From: Actinomadura coerulea
Lineage (GTDB): Bacteria > Actinomycetota > Actinomycetes > Streptosporangiales > Streptosporangiaceae
Length of the DNA: 64,000 nucleotides
NCBI RefSeq assembly: GCF_014208105.1
Contig: NZ_JACHMQ010000001.1
Location: 1,240,001 to 1,304,000, forward strand
Reading direction: 5' to 3'
Shown here: positions 62,635-64,000 of the stretch, in pieces
Layout: every line of letters begins with the position of its first letter
Position numbering within the stretch: the stretch's first letter is position 1
The notes under the pieces: generated by a model
Seen by the model: the letters and a program-made list of their open reading frames with translations, nothing else
What the model was told of the DNA's origin: nothing
Databases searched by the model: none
Made by a program: the position numbers and the translations under genes

Positions 62635-63873
62635 CTAACCGCGTCGGGAGGTCGATCGGCGGCGGGTCGATGGCTTCTGGGTGTCCTTCTGCTGGGCCAG
62701 AAACCTCAGGAGGCGGTCACGGGCTTCCATGCGGGACATCGCCGGAAGGCGGGAAGGGAAGTTGGACGCCACGGCGGGAGGCGCCTCGACCAGCCCCTCG
62801 TCGTCGATCGTGGCCTGGTCGCCCGTCCAGTGGCCGAGCAGGACCGCGAACACGGCGTCCGGGTGGTGGGTGAGGAGTGCCGCGATCCGCTCAGCCTCCT
62901 GGGTGCAGTCGGCCACCAGCAAGAGGCGGCGCCCCTCGGTGACGCCGCCCTTCTCGCGGATGGCGAGTTCGGTCTCCAGGTAGGCGAGCGCCGCGTCGAG
63001 GTTCCCGGGGATGAAGAGCCCGGCCGTGTTGTCGTCGAGGAGCTCATCCTCGGCCAGCCCGAAGAGGGTGATGGCGTCGGGCCGCGGAACCACGACCAGC
63101 GAGTCGTCACCGTGCACGTCGAGCGCGGTCAGCGCCAGTACCCGCGCGGTGGACGTTGCGCCCGGGCCCGTCAGGCCCGCGGTCGGCGTGGCGAACGGGT
63201 TGAGCGCAGGGCGGTAGACGAATCGCACGGCCTCGGGGCCCTGGGCGCTGGGCGCGGGAACGGGGGACAGCCCGGCGGTGGCGGCGGTGTAGATGCGATG
63301 CCGGAACGGATAGCACATCGCCGCTGCGACGGGGAGCAGCAGGCCAAAGAGCAGTACCGGTTGCAGCGAGGAAGGACGTGAATCGACCTCGTCGGCCTGT
63401 TCGCGCGCTTGTACTGGGGCGGAGGTCGTGGATGTGCGTGTGGGGGTGCTCTGGGAAGGGGTTGGAAGTGGTGGCGCGCTTCTCGGACGGGGCGGCGGAG
63501 CTGGACGGGGGGTGGTGTTCTCGCGCGGGTGCGGCGATAGCACCGTGTGTTCCTTCTTGGGTTTCCGGTCGTTCCGGTCGCCCCAGCGAGGAAGATCTCG
63601 GCCGTGTCCCGAACGTCTCCGAGACCTCTCGTGCATCGCCACCCATGCCTCCTTGCACTTGTGCGCGGCGTACCGGTCGCCGACGGCGTGGCGGCAGACG
63701 GGCGGGACGGGTCTGCGCGGCTCCGGCCCGGTCCCGGCGGCCGCGTCGGACGGAGCCGCCGCACCGATACTGATGGCGCCGGCCATGGCGGTACACCCCA
63801 GGAACCCGCAGGTGCAGCGGAGCCATTCGCCGAAGGCGACGGCGAGTCTGGGATTTGCCAGGAAACGGTTCAT
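62635..63873 (-). CDS. Membrane-anchored protein resembling integrative-element LysM/BTAD partners
   Basis: Protein of 412 residues. Residues of about 20-45 are hydrophobic (GFLGCTAMAGAISIGAAAP). A Pro/Ser/Thr-rich linker (about 110-155) leads to a second hydrophobic span LQPVLLFGLLLPVAAAMCYPF (near 170-190). The last 210 residues form a domain with VLALTALDVHGDDSLVVVPRPDAITLFGL and LLLVADCTQEAERIAALL. This domain pattern is recalled from proteins of actinobacterial integrative elements, often with LysM or BTAD domains, neither of which is seen here. No function is assigned. Confidence 0.6.
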   Translation of the reverse strand: MNRFLANPRLAVAFGEWLRCTCGFLGCTAMAGAISIGAAAPSDAAAGTGPEPRRPVPPVCRHAVGDRYAAHKCKEAWVAMHERSRRRSGHGRDLPRWGDRNDRKPKKEHTVLSPHPRENTTPRPAPPPRPRSAPPLPTPSQSTPTRTSTTSAPVQAREQADEVDSRPSSLQPVLLFGLLLPVAAAMCYPFRHRIYTAATAGLSPVPAPSAQGPEAVRFVYRPALNPFATPTAGLTGPGATSTARVLALTALDVHGDDSLVVVPRPDAITLFGLAEDELLDDNTAGLFIPGNLDAALAYLETELAIREKGGVTEGRRLLLVADCTQEAERIAALLTHHPDAVFAVLLGHWTGDQATIDDEGLVEAPPAVASNFPSRLPAMSRMEARDRLLRFLAQQKDTQKPSTRRRSTSRRG

Positions 63874-64000
63874 CTTCGCCCCGGGGGATCGCGTCGGTCA
63901 CCGTGTGAATGCCGATCGTAGCCACTTTGGCTACGGAGCGTTGAACAATGCCCACAGTCGGCTCCCGTGATCAGGGCGAGTCGGTGCCGCGACGCCGGTG
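63874..64000. other. Right-edge intergenic stretch
   Basis: The 127 bases after the start of the minus-strand membrane protein gene hold its promoter region. The AT-richer stretch near 63909-63950 (GATCGTAGCCACTTTGGCTAC region, with the inverted repeat GTAGCCA-CTT-TGGCTAC at 63917-63933) is the only landmark. Nothing coding is recognised before the window ends. Confidence 0.4.

Overview
The window is about 64 kb of very GC-rich DNA packed with short-gapped and overlapping genes. It looks like a chromosomal segment from a filamentous actinobacterium, most likely Streptosporangiales or Thermomonosporaceae (Actinomadura-like). The reasons are the GTG/TTG starts, ATGA/GTGA stop-start overlaps, Ser/Thr kinases, F420-type oxidoreductases, a DUF5753 XRE regulator, a gyl-type glycerol locus, an actinobacterial LexA-type box and steroid-degradation genes. 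The genus is inferred from gene content only.

Layout. 1-1309: end of an SDR gene and an HTD2/mesaconyl-C4-CoA-hydratase-like gene. 1326-8102: glycerol catabolism, glpF-glpK-glpD on the minus strand, divergent from an IclR regulator (gylR type) and a second glycerol kinase; two matching 17-bp operators lie between them. 8099-13284: acyl-CoA catabolism (two acyl-CoA dehydrogenases, enoyl-CoA hydratase, class III CoA-transferase) around a GntR regulator. 13337-17613: redox enzymes and three regulators (MmyB-type XRE, a TetR with a repeated palindromic operator, and their targets). 17610-22909: a divergent cluster echA20-ipdA-ipdB-ipdC against two SDR genes, with the gene order of the mycobacterial steroid C/D-ring degradation locus. 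22943-33098: a kinase-lytic transglycosylase fusion, hrpA helicase, prolyl aminopeptidase, a coiled-coil protein and small proteins. 33292-34080: an orphan ABC ATPase. 34109-38913: a tightly coupled four-gene operon encoding a winged-helix-like protein, a Cas4/RecB-type Fe-S nuclease, an unknown protein and a Dna2/UPF1-like SF1 helicase. 38942-44167: small-molecule enzymes, an aminoglycoside-phosphotransferase-like protein that has lost its catalytic residues, and an XRE/DUF5753 regulator. 44646-49449: a ribosome-hibernation-like small protein, then an ABC-2 exporter operon divergent from a NarL-type two-component system. 49627-53152: F420-type monooxygenase, TetR with a zinc ribbon, DUF4291, a hydrolase, and a small gene under a LexA-type SOS box. 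53569-61567: biotin synthase, a tandem MazG-type protein, aldo/keto reductase, Ser/Thr kinase, citrate synthase with a strong terminator, and a CYP125-like P450. 61712-63873: two accessory-looking genes resembling integrative-element cargo.

The strongest candidate for an undescribed system is the 34.1-38.9 kb nuclease-helicase operon. It has its own promoter, a palindrome over the -35 box, and parts that together recall a split Dna2 or AddAB. All functional statements come from reading translated sequence and motifs; no database search was run.
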